In this document: positions 1 to 9,437 of the stretch, in pieces
How the letters are laid out: the number at the start of each line of letters is the position of its first letter
How positions within the stretch are numbered: the stretch's first letter is position 1
Assembly (NCBI GenBank): GCA_050298535.1
Contig: JBNKUI010000002.1
Coordinates: 1-64,000, forward strand
Length of the DNA stretch: 64,000 nucleotides
Origin: JABDMH01 sp050298535
Lineage (GTDB): Bacteria; Bacteroidota; Bacteroidia; Chitinophagales; Saprospiraceae
Reading direction: 5' to 3'
Made by a program: the position numbers and the translations under genes
Notes under the pieces: generated by a model
The model's input: only the letters and a program-made list of their open reading frames with translations
Database searches by the model: none
What the model was told of the DNA's origin: nothing

Positions 1-762
1 GAGCATGGCTGGGATCTTAAGCGTCTCATAAAGCAAATGGTCACTAGCAGTACGTACCGCCAGTCATCTATCATCAGGAAGGATCTTCAAGAAATTGATC
101 CGGATAATAAATTACTGGCAAGAGGACCCCGCTATCGAAGATCTGCTGAAATGATCCGGGATAACGTCCTAGCCGTAAGTGATCTTCTCAGCAACGATAT
201 GGGAGGCCCCAGCAGTTTCCCCTATCAACCTCCCGGACTCTGGAAAGAGGTAATGACCCATCCATTCTTTCCCGAATATGAAGTGAATTATGAAAAGGGA
301 TTACACCGCAGGAGTATTTACACATTTTGGAAAAGAAATATGCCTCCACCTAGTATGCTGATTTTTGATGCCAGTAGTCGCGCAGAGTGTGAAGTTCGTC
401 GTAAAAGGAGCAGTACACCCCTGCAGGCTCTTGTATTGCTTAATGATCCACAGATTTTGGAAGCCTGTCGGGTCCTCTCAGAAAATGTCTGGAAAAAACA
501 TATTGATGATGAGTCTGCCATGCAGCGAGATATATTCAGGTCATTAACAAGTAGGGTTCCCAACGATAAAGAGTTGGATTTAATACAGCAGCAATACCTG
601 GAAGAACTCAACTATTTCGAAGAAAATCCTGACCGCGCTATTGCTTTTCTCAATATTGGAAAATATCAAATTGACAAGGATAGTCCAGTATCCAAGATTG
701 CAGCCCTTTCAAGAGTCGCAAATACCATTTTGAACACAACCGAGAGTTATTACAAAAATTAA
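1..762 (+). CDS. DUF1553 (PSD1) domain protein, 3' part only
   Basis: The frame is open from the first base of the window, so the gene begins upstream and only its last 253 codons are seen. The segment starts with a GWDLKRLIKQMVTSS-like stretch and later carries RKRSSTPLQALVLLND, both typical of the DUF1553 domain that closes the large DUF1549/DUF1553 proteins of planctomycetes and aquatic Bacteroidota. Full-length relatives usually have an N-terminal cytochrome-like domain, which would lie outside the window. The stop is 2 bp before a DUF1501 gene, the usual operon partner. The biochemical role is not established; these pairs are often found near sulfatases and carbohydrate genes. Family assignment is firm. 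Confidence 0.9.
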   Translation, partial: EHGWDLKRLIKQMVTSSTYRQSSIIRKDLQEIDPDNKLLARGPRYRRSAEMIRDNVLAVSDLLSNDMGGPSSFPYQPPGLWKEVMTHPFFPEYEVNYEKGLHRRSIYTFWKRNMPPPSMLIFDASSRAECEVRRKRSSTPLQALVLLNDPQILEACRVLSENVWKKHIDDESAMQRDIFRSLTSRVPNDKELDLIQQQYLEELNYFEENPDRAIAFLNIGKYQIDKDSPVSKIAALSRVANTILNTTESYYKN

Positions 763-764
763 TA

Positions 765-2246
765 ATGAAAAATCCAGAACTCAGTAAAGCAACATATAGA
801 AAAACTCGTCGGGAGTTTTTACGAACTACTACAAAAGGTCTGGGGGCTCTGGCTATGGGCTCGCTAATTGCTCCAAATTTATTTGCCGAAAAAACCTCGA
901 TCATAAAGGACCCTGCTATGTCAGCCGCTGACAGAGGAATATTAAATGCGCTGCACCATGCTCCGAAGGCAAAACGTGTAATATATTTGTTCCAGAGTGG
1001 AGGTCCCAGTCAAATTGAATTGTTTGACTATAAGCCTGAGTTAACGAAGCGTTGGGGTGAGGAAATACCGGATAGTGTCAGGGGAGGACAAAGACTTACG
1101 GGAATGTTGGCAGCTCAGTCGAGTTTTCCATTAGTAGGTTCTAATTTTGAATTTATTCAACATCAAAAGACGGGCGGTTATTTCAGTAATTTAATACCTC
1201 ACATTTCAAATATTGCCGAAGACATTTGTGTGGTGAATTCCATGTACACGGAAGCCATCAATCATGAACCTGCCATTATATTCCTGCAAACAGGATCTCA
1301 ACAGGTGGGACGCCCGTCGATGGGTTCATGGATGAGTTATGGACTGGGAAGTCCCAATAAAAACTTACCGGCATTTATTGTCCTTCTTTCTAAGGGTAAG
1401 GATGATACACAAAACCTAAATATGCAGGCCTGGAATAATGGCTTCCTTCCTTCACATCACCAGGGAGTGCGTTTCCGATCCGGCGTCGATCCTGTCCTGT
1501 ATCTATCGAATCCCGATGGCATAGATAGATCCAGTCGTCGTCGAGAATTGGATTATCTGGAACAGCTCGAGCGAGAGCAACAACAAGTGTGGGGAGATCC
1601 GGAGATTGACAGCAAAATTAATCAATACGAGTTGGCGTATCGCATGCAAACCAGTGTGCCTGAAGTAACGGACCTTTCAGATGAACCCGATCATATCTTT
1701 GATCTATATGGTGCGGATGCTCGTGTTCCCGGTACTTATGCGGCTAATTGTCTCCTGGCTCGGCGTCTGGCAGAGCGGGATGTACCTTTTATCCAATTAT
1801 ATCATCTGGGTTGGGACCAGCATGGTAATTTGCCGCGTGATATACGACGTATGGCTCGTTCCAGTGATCAGGCATCTGCCGCCTTAGTAACGGATCTAAA
1901 ACAACGAGGACTGCTGGATGATACATTAGTGGTATGGGGTGGTGAATTTGGTCGTACGAGCTTCTCTCAAGGTCGTTTATCACAAACTAATTACGGACGG
2001 GATCATCATCCAAGGTGCTTTACAATGTGGATGGCCGGAGGTGGAATTAAACCAGGAATCAATTATGGATCGACTGATGACTTCAGCTACAATATTGCTA
2101 ACAATGGCGTGCATGTTCACGATTTTCAGGCTACTGTACTTCATTTGTTGGGCGTAGATCATGAACGGCTCACCTTTAAGCATCAGGGGCGTAGATATCG
2201 GCTTACGGATGTGCATGGACATGTGGTGAAGGGGTTGATGGCGTAG
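765..2246 (+). CDS. DUF1501 family exported protein
   Basis: A 493-residue protein beginning with a twin-arginine-like leader (TRREFLRTT followed by a hydrophobic stretch ending near residue 42), so export by Tat is likely. The body matches the DUF1501 family, which is related to sulfatases and alkaline phosphatases: LFQSGGPSQIELFDYKPEL near residue 75, and GGEFGRT and GRDHHPRCFTMWMAGGG towards the C terminus, with His and Asp residues suited to metal binding. It follows the DUF1553 gene by 2 bp, so the two are almost certainly cotranscribed and perhaps work together in the periplasm. The substrate is unknown. Length is normal for the family. Confidence 0.92.
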   Translation: MKNPELSKATYRKTRREFLRTTTKGLGALAMGSLIAPNLFAEKTSIIKDPAMSAADRGILNALHHAPKAKRVIYLFQSGGPSQIELFDYKPELTKRWGEEIPDSVRGGQRLTGMLAAQSSFPLVGSNFEFIQHQKTGGYFSNLIPHISNIAEDICVVNSMYTEAINHEPAIIFLQTGSQQVGRPSMGSWMSYGLGSPNKNLPAFIVLLSKGKDDTQNLNMQAWNNGFLPSHHQGVRFRSGVDPVLYLSNPDGIDRSSRRRELDYLEQLEREQQQVWGDPEIDSKINQYELAYRMQTSVPEVTDLSDEPDHIFDLYGADARVPGTYAANCLLARRLAERDVPFIQLYHLGWDQHGNLPRDIRRMARSSDQASAALVTDLKQRGLLDDTLVVWGGEFGRTSFSQGRLSQTNYGRDHHPRCFTMWMAGGGIKPGINYGSTDDFSYNIANNGVHVHDFQATVLHLLGVDHERLTFKHQGRRYRLTDVHGHVVKGLMA

Positions 2247-2401
2247 GTTAGGTTTTTGGGTTTTTGGGTTTTTGGGTTTTGGGTTGTTGGGTTCTTGGGT
2301 TTTGGGTTGTTGGGTTGTTGGGTTTTGGGTTGTTGGGTTTTTGGGTTTTGGGTTGTTGGGTTGTTGGGTTGTTGGGTTGTTGGATTTTGGGTTTGGTTGG
2401 A
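2246..2401 (+). repeat. G-rich low-complexity repeat tract 1 (GGGTTGTT/GGGTTTTT)
   Basis: About 155 bp of irregular head-to-tail units: GGGTTGTT, GGGTTTTT and GGGTTTT. The tract starts right at the stop codon of the DUF1501 gene. Nearly every unit has three consecutive G on the plus strand, so it could form G-quadruplexes. The minus strand reads as a Pro/Thr/Gln/Asn-rich ORF, which is a by-product of the repeat. A second tract of the same units lies at 3275-3515. Confidence 0.9.
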
Positions 2402-2435
2402 AATCATCTATTAATAATTATAAATAATTCACCTC

Positions 2436-2834
2436 ATGAGAAACTTTAGAGAACTGGAGATCTGGCAGAGATCGATGCAACTTGTTAAGAAAACGTATGA
2501 AGTCACGAAGGACTTTCCTGACTACGAAAAGTTTGGATTGAAATCACAGATGCAGAGAGCGGCGGTGTCAATACCTTCCAACATTGCCGAAGGTTGTAGT
2601 CGCAATGGTCAGAGAGATTTTAAACGCTTTTTGGAAATAGCGATTGGGTCTGCTTTTGAGCTGGAAACACAAATGCTTCTTGCCGCGGATTTGAATTATG
2701 TACAGAAGGATGTAAACAGAAAGCTGGTAGAGGAGATAAATTCTTTACAGAAACAGATGAACACTTTTATCTCTTATTTGAAGAAAATTAGTCCGAAAAA
2801 GAAGGTGGGATTTGTAAATAGAAGGAACTCTTAG
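2436..2834 (+). CDS. Four-helix-bundle protein (S23/IVP family)
   Basis: A 132-residue protein matching the four-helix-bundle family first described as ORFs inside 23S rRNA intervening sequences (TIGR02436 type). Family hallmarks are visible: RELEIWQRSMQLVKKTY at the N terminus, QMQRAAVSIPSNIAEG in the second helix, then RDFKRFLEIAIGSAFELETQ. There is no signal peptide. It is cytoplasmic, probably oligomeric and possibly nucleic-acid associated; a related protein, Avd, is the accessory factor of diversity-generating retroelements, but I see no reverse transcriptase or template repeat here. The gene sits alone between two G-rich repeat tracts, together with a small SRPBCC-like gene. Confidence 0.92.
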   Translation: MRNFRELEIWQRSMQLVKKTYEVTKDFPDYEKFGLKSQMQRAAVSIPSNIAEGCSRNGQRDFKRFLEIAIGSAFELETQMLLAADLNYVQKDVNRKLVEEINSLQKQMNTFISYLKKISPKKKVGFVNRRNS

Positions 2835-2884
2835 ATCATTGTTGATTCATGGATTTATTTTGATAAACCGAAACTAAAATTTGG

Positions 2885-3274
2885 TTGACAACTACGGACG
2901 TTGAATTCAAAGTGCATTTATCTTTGGCAAGGGTACACCAGATACTGACTGATCTCACTATCTATGGTAAATTGCATCCCTTGATATTTAAGGTGGTACG
3001 GCAAGGTGAAAACAGATATAGATTCTTCGAGAAACCATTTGACCCCTTGCCTTTTCCAATTTCGTACTTAGTGCAGATAGATTATACTTTGAATACGGTA
3101 TTCTATTCAATTACAGGCATCCCCTTGACTAAATTGTATTTCAACTATTTTCTAAAATCAGAGTCGTCGGATACAACAATAATTCGTTTGAAATTGAGAG
3201 CCGAGTCTGTACCTATGATTGAAAAGATCCTGCTCGCTAAGATAGTGAAGGCTCAGGAGGCGTTGTGGGGGTAG
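2885..3274 (+). CDS. Small SRPBCC-like protein
   Basis: A 129-residue ORF starting at TTG. The frame is open only back to 2867 and contains no ATG there, so TTG (or ATT at 2879) must be used if the gene is real. The product begins with a beta strand and helix like the SRPBCC/START-like fold (VEFKVHLSLARVHQILTDL, then YGKLHPLIFKVVR), and continues with alternating strands and a C-terminal helix. Proteins of this fold bind small hydrophobic ligands. There is no signal peptide. It lies between the four-helix-bundle gene and the second G-rich tract, which begins at its stop codon. Fold assignment is by pattern only. Confidence 0.6.
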   Translation: MTTTDVEFKVHLSLARVHQILTDLTIYGKLHPLIFKVVRQGENRYRFFEKPFDPLPFPISYLVQIDYTLNTVFYSITGIPLTKLYFNYFLKSESSDTTIIRLKLRAESVPMIEKILLAKIVKAQEALWG

Positions 3275-3515
3275 TTTTGGGTGGGTTGTTGGGTTTTCGG
3301 TTGTTGGGTTGTTGGGTAGTTGGGTTGATGGGTGATTGGGTTGTTGGGTAGTTGGGTTTTGGGTTTTGGGTTGTTGGGTTTGTGCGGGATGGCTCTCCGG
3401 GTTTCGGAGTGGAGCGAGAAAGCAGGGGCTGGGGGTTGAGTTGAGCTATTGGGTGATTGGGTTGTTGGGTTTTGGGTGATTGGGTTGTTGGTTGCAATTT
3501 GGGCTGTTAATTTTT
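3275..3515 (+). repeat. G-rich low-complexity repeat tract 2
   Basis: The same GGGTTGTT, GGGTAGTT, GGGTGATT and GGGTTTT units as at 2246-2401, interrupted near 3385-3440 by about 55 bp of non-repetitive GC-rich sequence. It starts directly at the stop codon of the preceding gene and ends just before the 3' end of the convergent gene at 3521. Pro/Thr/Gln-rich ORFs on the minus strand are artefacts of the repeat. Confidence 0.88.
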
Positions 3516-3520
3516 TGGGT

Positions 3521-4102
3521 TTATTTTCCACGGCGCCACAGTTGATTGATGGCTGCTTTTACCAAGTCAATATTGTTGTCAATCCTTATCCATTTTCCAT
3601 TTTTGAGCTTAATCCATAGTCCAGACTTACCCCGGGTTTTCTTTTTCAAATCACTACTCAACTTAGGATCAATTTTGGATCTTAGTGACTTAGAATCTGT
3701 CTTGTGAAAGCCGAGAGAACGAGGTGTTGCTGGCAGTAGTTTTTCCTTCATTATCTCATAGATGAACTCGTTACATGAATTTGGATCTGAGTCACAATTA
3801 AGTGCCGCTGATTGATTACTTAAACCGGGGCTTACGGAAATCGTCACTGGGCTACCCTCAAATAATACATTTATTCCACCTACCCCTATAAAGTGAGTTT
3901 TACCACTGTTAATGCCACTAACTATTCCCTTTGATGTACCTGGTTCGTCTCCCGAAGTGGATTGGTTTTGCTGACCTCCTTCTTTTATATCAACCTTTTT
4001 GTTGGAATCTTCCGTTTCAATATCGGGAAAAGGTACTGGATCTTGTGCTATTAAAAATTGAGCTCCGATCATCAAAAGTATTATGATAACATATTTCCTC
4101 AT
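3521..4102 (-). CDS. Secreted protein of unknown function
   Basis: A 193-residue protein with a clear signal peptide (MRKYVIIILLMIGAQFLIAQ). The mature part starts with an acidic, polar linker (about residues 21-60), followed by a Gly/Ser-rich beta segment, two close Cys residues near 105-112 (NCDSDPNSCNEF), and a basic Lys/Arg/Trp-rich C terminus (SGLWIKLKNGKWIRIDNN). I recognise no family. The two cysteines may form a disulfide in the periplasm. It is read away from the PQQ dehydrogenase gene with a 119 bp gap containing a weak hairpin, and its 3' end abuts the G-rich repeat tract. Confidence 0.75.
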   Translation of the reverse strand: MRKYVIIILLMIGAQFLIAQDPVPFPDIETEDSNKKVDIKEGGQQNQSTSGDEPGTSKGIVSGINSGKTHFIGVGGINVLFEGSPVTISVSPGLSNQSAALNCDSDPNSCNEFIYEIMKEKLLPATPRSLGFHKTDSKSLRSKIDPKLSSDLKKKTRGKSGLWIKLKNGKWIRIDNNIDLVKAAINQLWRRGK

Positions 4103-4145
4103 AAGGATTTCTTTGGTCCAAATGTAGGGCTATATTCTATCTGGG

Positions 4146-4167
4146 AAATCACTCTTTTAGGTGATTT
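4146..4167 (-). terminator. Possible terminator hairpin after PQQ dehydrogenase
   Basis: AAATCAC pairs perfectly with GTGATTT across an 8-base loop, about 55 bp past the stop codon at 4222 on the minus strand. There is only a short T run, so it is a weak candidate. Confidence 0.4.
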
Positions 4168-4221
4168 TGGGCAAAAAAGTTTTTGAACTTAGTTTCGTAT
4201 AAAGAGAGATGGTGCAGTTTT

Positions 4222-6360
4222 TTACAAGCTAAAGCAGTAATACGCATTGCCTGGCTTTGTGCCCGGAATACCGCCTCCACCCGCTGCGATAATGACATAC
4301 TGCTTGCCATTGATTTCGTAGGTCGCTGGGGTGGCATATCCTCCGGCATCCATTTGAAACTCCCAAAGCATCTGACCGGTCTCGCGATCGAAAGCTCGAA
4401 AACGTTCATCCATAGTGGCCGCAATAAATACTATTCCTCCAGCGGTGACCATGGGGCCGCCCATATTGAAGGTACCCGTGGGCTCATACCCTTGGGCTTC
4501 AAGTGTGGGATAGGTCCCCAGTGCCACCTGCCAGTCAATTATGCCAGCATCCATATCGATAGCGGAAAGGGTGCCCCAGGGACGCTTGTTAATGGGATAT
4601 CCATCATGGTCTTTGATAGGATGGTGACCGGTAGACAGCCAGGGAATATCACTTGAAAAATTAAGGCTTACTTCGGCCAGGTCAATTTTATCCTGCTTTC
4701 CCTTGTCTTGCAGATAGGCGACCAGGGCTTCCTTTTCGATATCAGTCAACCAGCTGAATACCGGCATCAATCCCTTCCCATTTTCTAATACCTCCAGTGT
4801 TTGACTCGTAGGTCGGCCGTTGACAATGGATTTTAGTCCACTGAAGCCATGGGCTCCGGCACTGGGGCGGCTATTATCTGAACCATGGCAAAAAGTGCAC
4901 TGTGTCTGATATATTTTTGATCCTAATTCAAATTGTGAAATTGTCTCTGCTCTGGGTGCTTCAAACATGGAGATCCATTCGGCCTCATTGCTTGCATTGA
5001 CATAAAGTTTTCTATGGATCGGGTCGTATGCTGCGCCCCCCCAGTCAGTTCCTCCGTTAAATTGCGGCATGATCAGTGCGCTGTCCCGGCCAGGTGGACG
5101 AAAAAGCGCTCCCATTTCCATGTTTTTGATTAGATCTGTCACATAGGCAGTAGCCTCCGGGGTTAAATCCGTAATCTCATCCTCCGTAAATCCCTGGCGA
5201 GCATATCGTAGGCCGGGCTGGGGTAAGGGCTGGGTGGGCCAACTTTGTTCTCCGGGGATGTCGCTTTGAGGTACAGGTACTTCTTCCACAGGAAAAATGG
5301 GCTCACCCGTATCGCGATCCAATATGAATAAGTGGCCCATCTTGGTTGGTTGTGCCACGGCATCAATGAGTTGTCCGTCTTTTTCTACCTGGACGAGATT
5401 AGGAGCACAGGGAATATCATAATCCCAGATATCATGGTGCACCACTTGATAATGCCATACTTTCTTACCACTAGCCGCATCCAATGCTAGCAAACAATTC
5501 GCATAAAGGTTCTCTCCAATGCGGTCACCGCCCCAATGATCATACGCTGCGGACCCTGTGCCGCAATAGATCACTCCTCGTTCCTCGTCCATTGTTATAC
5601 CACCCCATGAGTTCGCTCCCCCCGAATTTTTCCAAGACTCCGGTGACCAGGTTTCATAGCCCGGTTCTTCGGGCAAAGGTATCGTGTGAAAGGTCCAAAC
5701 TATTTCACCAGTGCGAACATCGAATGCACGAATATATCCCGGTGCAGCGGGACCCGGTCCTTCGCCGACAGTAGATCCCAATATGTAGAGATCACCAAAT
5801 ATGACACCGGGTGTCGTAGATTTATTTCGATTGTCGGCATCCCGATTTAGACCCTCTTTAAGATTTATTTTTCCAAGATTTCCGAAGTCATAGAATAGAT
5901 CAGCGGTATTTGCATCCAGGCAATAGAGATAGTTTCCCTTAGAAAAAAATAAACGTGCGGTGTCTGCATTTGACCAATAGGCAAAGCCCCGATTATGACC
6001 CCGTGTTTTATTTATGGGGTCGATATCATAACGCCATAGTTCGGTCCCATTTTCTGGATTAACGGCGATCACTGCAGCACTAGGAGAGGTCAGATACATC
6101 ACGTCATCAATTACCAGGGGATTAAATTGCATGACCGACCAGGCTGATCCACTCAACTCTTCCGTTTCAAATCGCCAGGCTAGCTTTAGGTCGGAAACAT
6201 TGTCTTTATTTATTTCATCTAGCGATGAATACTTGGTTCCCATTAGATCACCATTGTAATGGGACCATGAACGAAAGCCTTCGTCTCTATTGGAGTCTGT
6301 CTGGCAGCTATAGACAAATGGGAGTATTAGCAAAACCCAGGAAAATCGTGTACGTCGCAT
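4222..6360 (-). CDS. PQQ-dependent dehydrogenase with inserted cytochrome c
   Basis: A quinoprotein of about 712 residues, likely oxidising a sugar or alcohol in the periplasm and passing electrons to an internal heme. I start it at the ATG at 6360 rather than 6408, because this gives a lipoprotein signal (RRTRFSWVLLILPFVYSC). PQQ propeller motifs recur: SSLDEINKDNVSDLKLAWR, GTELWRYD, GEIVWTFHTIP, LLALDAASGKKVWHYQ and GQMLWEFQMDAGGYATP. A heme c site CTFCHG lies near residue 487, with a likely axial Met in GLMPVF near 531, so the cytochrome is inserted before the last propeller blades instead of being appended. The substrate cannot be read from sequence. It is transcribed alone. Confidence 0.9.
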   Translation of the reverse strand: MRRTRFSWVLLILPFVYSCQTDSNRDEGFRSWSHYNGDLMGTKYSSLDEINKDNVSDLKLAWRFETEELSGSAWSVMQFNPLVIDDVMYLTSPSAAVIAVNPENGTELWRYDIDPINKTRGHNRGFAYWSNADTARLFFSKGNYLYCLDANTADLFYDFGNLGKINLKEGLNRDADNRNKSTTPGVIFGDLYILGSTVGEGPGPAAPGYIRAFDVRTGEIVWTFHTIPLPEEPGYETWSPESWKNSGGANSWGGITMDEERGVIYCGTGSAAYDHWGGDRIGENLYANCLLALDAASGKKVWHYQVVHHDIWDYDIPCAPNLVQVEKDGQLIDAVAQPTKMGHLFILDRDTGEPIFPVEEVPVPQSDIPGEQSWPTQPLPQPGLRYARQGFTEDEITDLTPEATAYVTDLIKNMEMGALFRPPGRDSALIMPQFNGGTDWGGAAYDPIHRKLYVNASNEAEWISMFEAPRAETISQFELGSKIYQTQCTFCHGSDNSRPSAGAHGFSGLKSIVNGRPTSQTLEVLENGKGLMPVFSWLTDIEKEALVAYLQDKGKQDKIDLAEVSLNFSSDIPWLSTGHHPIKDHDGYPINKRPWGTLSAIDMDAGIIDWQVALGTYPTLEAQGYEPTGTFNMGGPMVTAGGIVFIAATMDERFRAFDRETGQMLWEFQMDAGGYATPATYEINGKQYVIIAAGGGGIPGTKPGNAYYCFSL

Positions 6361-6560
6361 TGCAGGTAAGTTAAGCAGTTGAAGAGTTTCTAATATAGCA
6401 AATGTCAATATGATTGGATGAGAGATAGTAGGGTGTCAGTAAATGGGGGTTCCCTCGATTCAAATTTTGTAACCACCATACTTACATATATAGAACTATT
6501 GTAATATATTAGCGATGTAAAATGTGAATTCCTATCCGGGGATTTCAATACCTGCACACC

Positions 6561-9383
6561 ATGACTGAACACACTAAGTTTTTCCCTCTTCTTTTAATTT
6601 GCTGGTTTCCACTTGTCTTGCAAGCTCAATTTACACTGATTCCCGACAGTAATTTTGAGCAGCGTTTGATCGATTTGGGCATAGATACTTCGGCAGCTCC
6701 CGATGGTCAAATTTCAACTTTTGCCGCGAATGCTGTCACTGGGACTTTGGATGTATCCGATCTGGATATTCAAGAATTGAAAGGGATTGAGGCGTTTACA
6801 AGTATTACTACCCTTGATTGCTCTAGAAATGAAATTGATTCTCTTGATGTGAGTCTGTTGTCGAATCTTCTTATACTTCGTTGCCAAGAGAATCATGTTT
6901 TAGAGTATTTAAACATGGGGAATGCAAATAATTTAGACGAGCTTCAATGCGGATATTCTCGTTTGAAAGAGCTTGATCTTACTGGACAGTCGGAACTATG
7001 GTATCTCGATTGCAAAGGTTCTGACCTGGAATACCTTGATATCTCTGCTTGTGAAAATATCTATTGGTTAGATCTACTGGGTAGTCTTCAATTGAGGGCG
7101 CTTGACGTCACTCATTTAGGAAATTTACAATTTCTAATGATGTCAAGTTATCGGATAAATTATCTGGATCTAACCCAAAACATCGATCTGAGGTATTTGC
7201 AGTTAGATGTTAGTGAGATGTATAGTGTTGATTTGAGAAATGATCATTATGATTTGCAACTGTTTCAAGTCTCAGGTAGTGACAGCTCTTGTGTTCTAGT
7301 GGATGATGTAGAATGGTTTGAAGAAAATTTTTCTGAGACTGCACATGGTGTTGTTTTTTCTGAACAGTGTAATTCCTGCGATCTGGTAAATGTATGGAAG
7401 GGAGGAAGTGGAAACTGGACAGATCCGGCGAAATGGAGTTCTAACCAATCTCCGTCAGGGTGCCAAGATGTGAATATTACAATTCCTGGATCCGAGGTAG
7501 TCATTCCCTATAATAGCACCGTTTCTGTGGCTACTCTAGCAATGCATCAAGAAGTTAGCCTGCACATTAGGAGTGGCGTTAATTTTACAATTGATGGATC
7601 TCCTTCAGAATTTAAAAGATCGGGAATTTATCTTTGGGAAGGAGCTGAATTGACTAATCAAGGACAAATTACCGTGTCATCAGCCAATCAATATGGCATC
7701 CATGTCAATGAGTCTACTTTCTTAAATGAAGGTGATATTGAAATAGATACTTATGGCATCACAACAATCGAGCCCTCCGGTCTGCACATCAACGGTGGGA
7801 GCACTGCCACAAACAATGGTCAAATCACGATTACAGGGAGTGTAATAAAGCCCGACAACAATGGTCTTCGGATTGCTAATAATGCATCACTGCATAACAC
7901 TTCTTCGGGTACTATTTCCATACATGATATCTCAGGGATGAAAGCGGATGGAGTGGATAATCTGGGAGTCCTGGTGAACGACGGTACCATTGCAGTGGAT
8001 AGTGTAGCGGATGGATATGGACTCCTAAATGCGATGAATGGTACGGGATATTACACAGGTACAGGAGATATTGATGTCGATCGATGCCTTCCTTTGATGG
8101 GAGTTGTAAACGATACTACAGCGATTTGGCGTGGTTCAAATGAAATCCAAACCGCTCAAGCCTTTATAAATCACGGCAGCCTTACCCCCGGAAGCTCTCC
8201 TGGAGTCGTTTCTGTATTGGGAGATTATACAAAAGGATCGACCAGTATAGATTCATTTGAAATCTTTGGACGAGGAGGAGCCGGTCAATCAACAGGACAT
8301 GATCAAATCCAGGTGAGCGGTGATCTTTCGCTGGCCGGTATATTAAAGGTGAAAACGGACTCATCCTTTACAGCAGGAGACCAGGAGTCTATCATTCTCT
8401 ATACGTATACGGGTTCGCTGACAGGTACCTTTGATAGTATAAAATTTGATGGTCTGGTTCCCTGGGAGATTGACTATTCGGTACAAGGTATAGTGAGACT
8501 CATAGCTCCACCCTGCGGACACCCTGATTTTGAGGCACTCATGCTTTTTTACGACAGTTTGGATGGGGAGCATTGGATAGAGAACAGCGGATGGTCTGCG
8601 GGTGCCAATAGCAGTAGTTGTGATCCATGTGAAGACAACTGGTACGGGCTGATTTGTGATAATGGCAGGGTAGTCTCTATCGATCTTTCGACCAATAATC
8701 TTGTTGGAAAACTTCCCTCGCTACGGGACCTGGATAGCCTTACAAGCCTGAAGCTTTCGACCAATGAAGTGTCGGGAGGAATCAATAGTATTTTGCCATT
8801 GATCGGGCTTGTGGATATAAAACTTGCGGGAAATAACTTTTCGGGTACGGTGCCTGCTGAGATTTTTAGTCTGCCTAGGATAGAGCAAATAGATCTCTCC
8901 AGTAATGAGTTTGATTCGTTAGCATTAGAATTGCAACCATCAGTCACCCTGCACACTATTAAGTTGAATAATAATGTAAATCTGCATTCTAAATTACCAC
9001 TGGCTTTTCCTTCCATGATTAATCTGGACACACTACATGTACAGGGGTGTAGTTTTTATGATTGTTTTCCCCCTAAGTATTATCGGATTTGCGGCGTGGA
9101 AGTAGATTTTACTAATAATTTACTTCCGGATTTTATTTCTTTTTGTGAATCTGAAGGGGAGGGTAGTTGTAGTACATGCGAGGAGGGTCCAATAGCTGTC
9201 GATGATACACCGATCGCCCCGAATACCTTTTTGAAGGTCTCGGGAGTAATATCATCGTCGGGTACCATTGTCGAGTCAAAAGTGATTTTTCATAGCGATG
9301 AGTATCTTGAATTTTATCCCGGATTTAGCGTAGATAGTAGCTCGGTATTTATTTCGGAGATTGTACCTTGTGGTCATGACTGA
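6561..9383 (+). CDS. Large secreted leucine-rich-repeat surface protein
   Basis: A 940-residue protein with a signal peptide (FFPLLLICWFPLVLQAQ). It opens with the LRR type common in Bacteroidota (IPDSNFEQRLIDLGIDTSA, then repeats with L.CS.N.I..LDVS) to about residue 270. A GGSGNWTDPAKWSSN module and a beta-helix-like region rich in Asn/Gly turns follow to about 690. Next are plant-type LRRs introduced by WYGLICDNGRVVSIDLSTNN (about 700-860). The last 60 residues carry the module EFYPGFSV...VFISEIVPC that recurs in three other large proteins of this window. Role is probably adhesion or binding on the cell surface. No standard type IX C-terminal domain is visible. Confidence 0.87.
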   Translation: MTEHTKFFPLLLICWFPLVLQAQFTLIPDSNFEQRLIDLGIDTSAAPDGQISTFAANAVTGTLDVSDLDIQELKGIEAFTSITTLDCSRNEIDSLDVSLLSNLLILRCQENHVLEYLNMGNANNLDELQCGYSRLKELDLTGQSELWYLDCKGSDLEYLDISACENIYWLDLLGSLQLRALDVTHLGNLQFLMMSSYRINYLDLTQNIDLRYLQLDVSEMYSVDLRNDHYDLQLFQVSGSDSSCVLVDDVEWFEENFSETAHGVVFSEQCNSCDLVNVWKGGSGNWTDPAKWSSNQSPSGCQDVNITIPGSEVVIPYNSTVSVATLAMHQEVSLHIRSGVNFTIDGSPSEFKRSGIYLWEGAELTNQGQITVSSANQYGIHVNESTFLNEGDIEIDTYGITTIEPSGLHINGGSTATNNGQITITGSVIKPDNNGLRIANNASLHNTSSGTISIHDISGMKADGVDNLGVLVNDGTIAVDSVADGYGLLNAMNGTGYYTGTGDIDVDRCLPLMGVVNDTTAIWRGSNEIQTAQAFINHGSLTPGSSPGVVSVLGDYTKGSTSIDSFEIFGRGGAGQSTGHDQIQVSGDLSLAGILKVKTDSSFTAGDQESIILYTYTGSLTGTFDSIKFDGLVPWEIDYSVQGIVRLIAPPCGHPDFEALMLFYDSLDGEHWIENSGWSAGANSSSCDPCEDNWYGLICDNGRVVSIDLSTNNLVGKLPSLRDLDSLTSLKLSTNEVSGGINSILPLIGLVDIKLAGNNFSGTVPAEIFSLPRIEQIDLSSNEFDSLALELQPSVTLHTIKLNNNVNLHSKLPLAFPSMINLDTLHVQGCSFYDCFPPKYYRICGVEVDFTNNLLPDFISFCESEGEGSCSTCEEGPIAVDDTPIAPNTFLKVSGVISSSGTIVESKVIFHSDEYLEFYPGFSVDSSSVFISEIVPCGHD

Positions 9384-9437
9384 ATTAAAACATAACACCT
9401 AGTTATAAATCTGACAATCATGGGAAATTCAATTTGA

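Noticed and set aside
2183..2407. Pro/Thr/Gln/Asn-rich ORF on the minus strand
   Set aside because: It is only the translation of the G-rich repeat tract and overlaps the end of a certain gene; the same happens at 3237-3531.
2436..2834. Diversity-generating retroelement accessory gene (avd)
   Set aside because: The four-helix-bundle fold matches, but there is no reverse transcriptase, template repeat or variable target in the window.
2246..3515. CRISPR-like array
   Set aside because: Units are 7-8 bp, irregular and without spacers, and no cas gene is near.
6361..6408. Upstream start for the PQQ dehydrogenase
   Set aside because: Sixteen extra residues would precede a clear lipoprotein signal; the ATG at 6360 is more natural.
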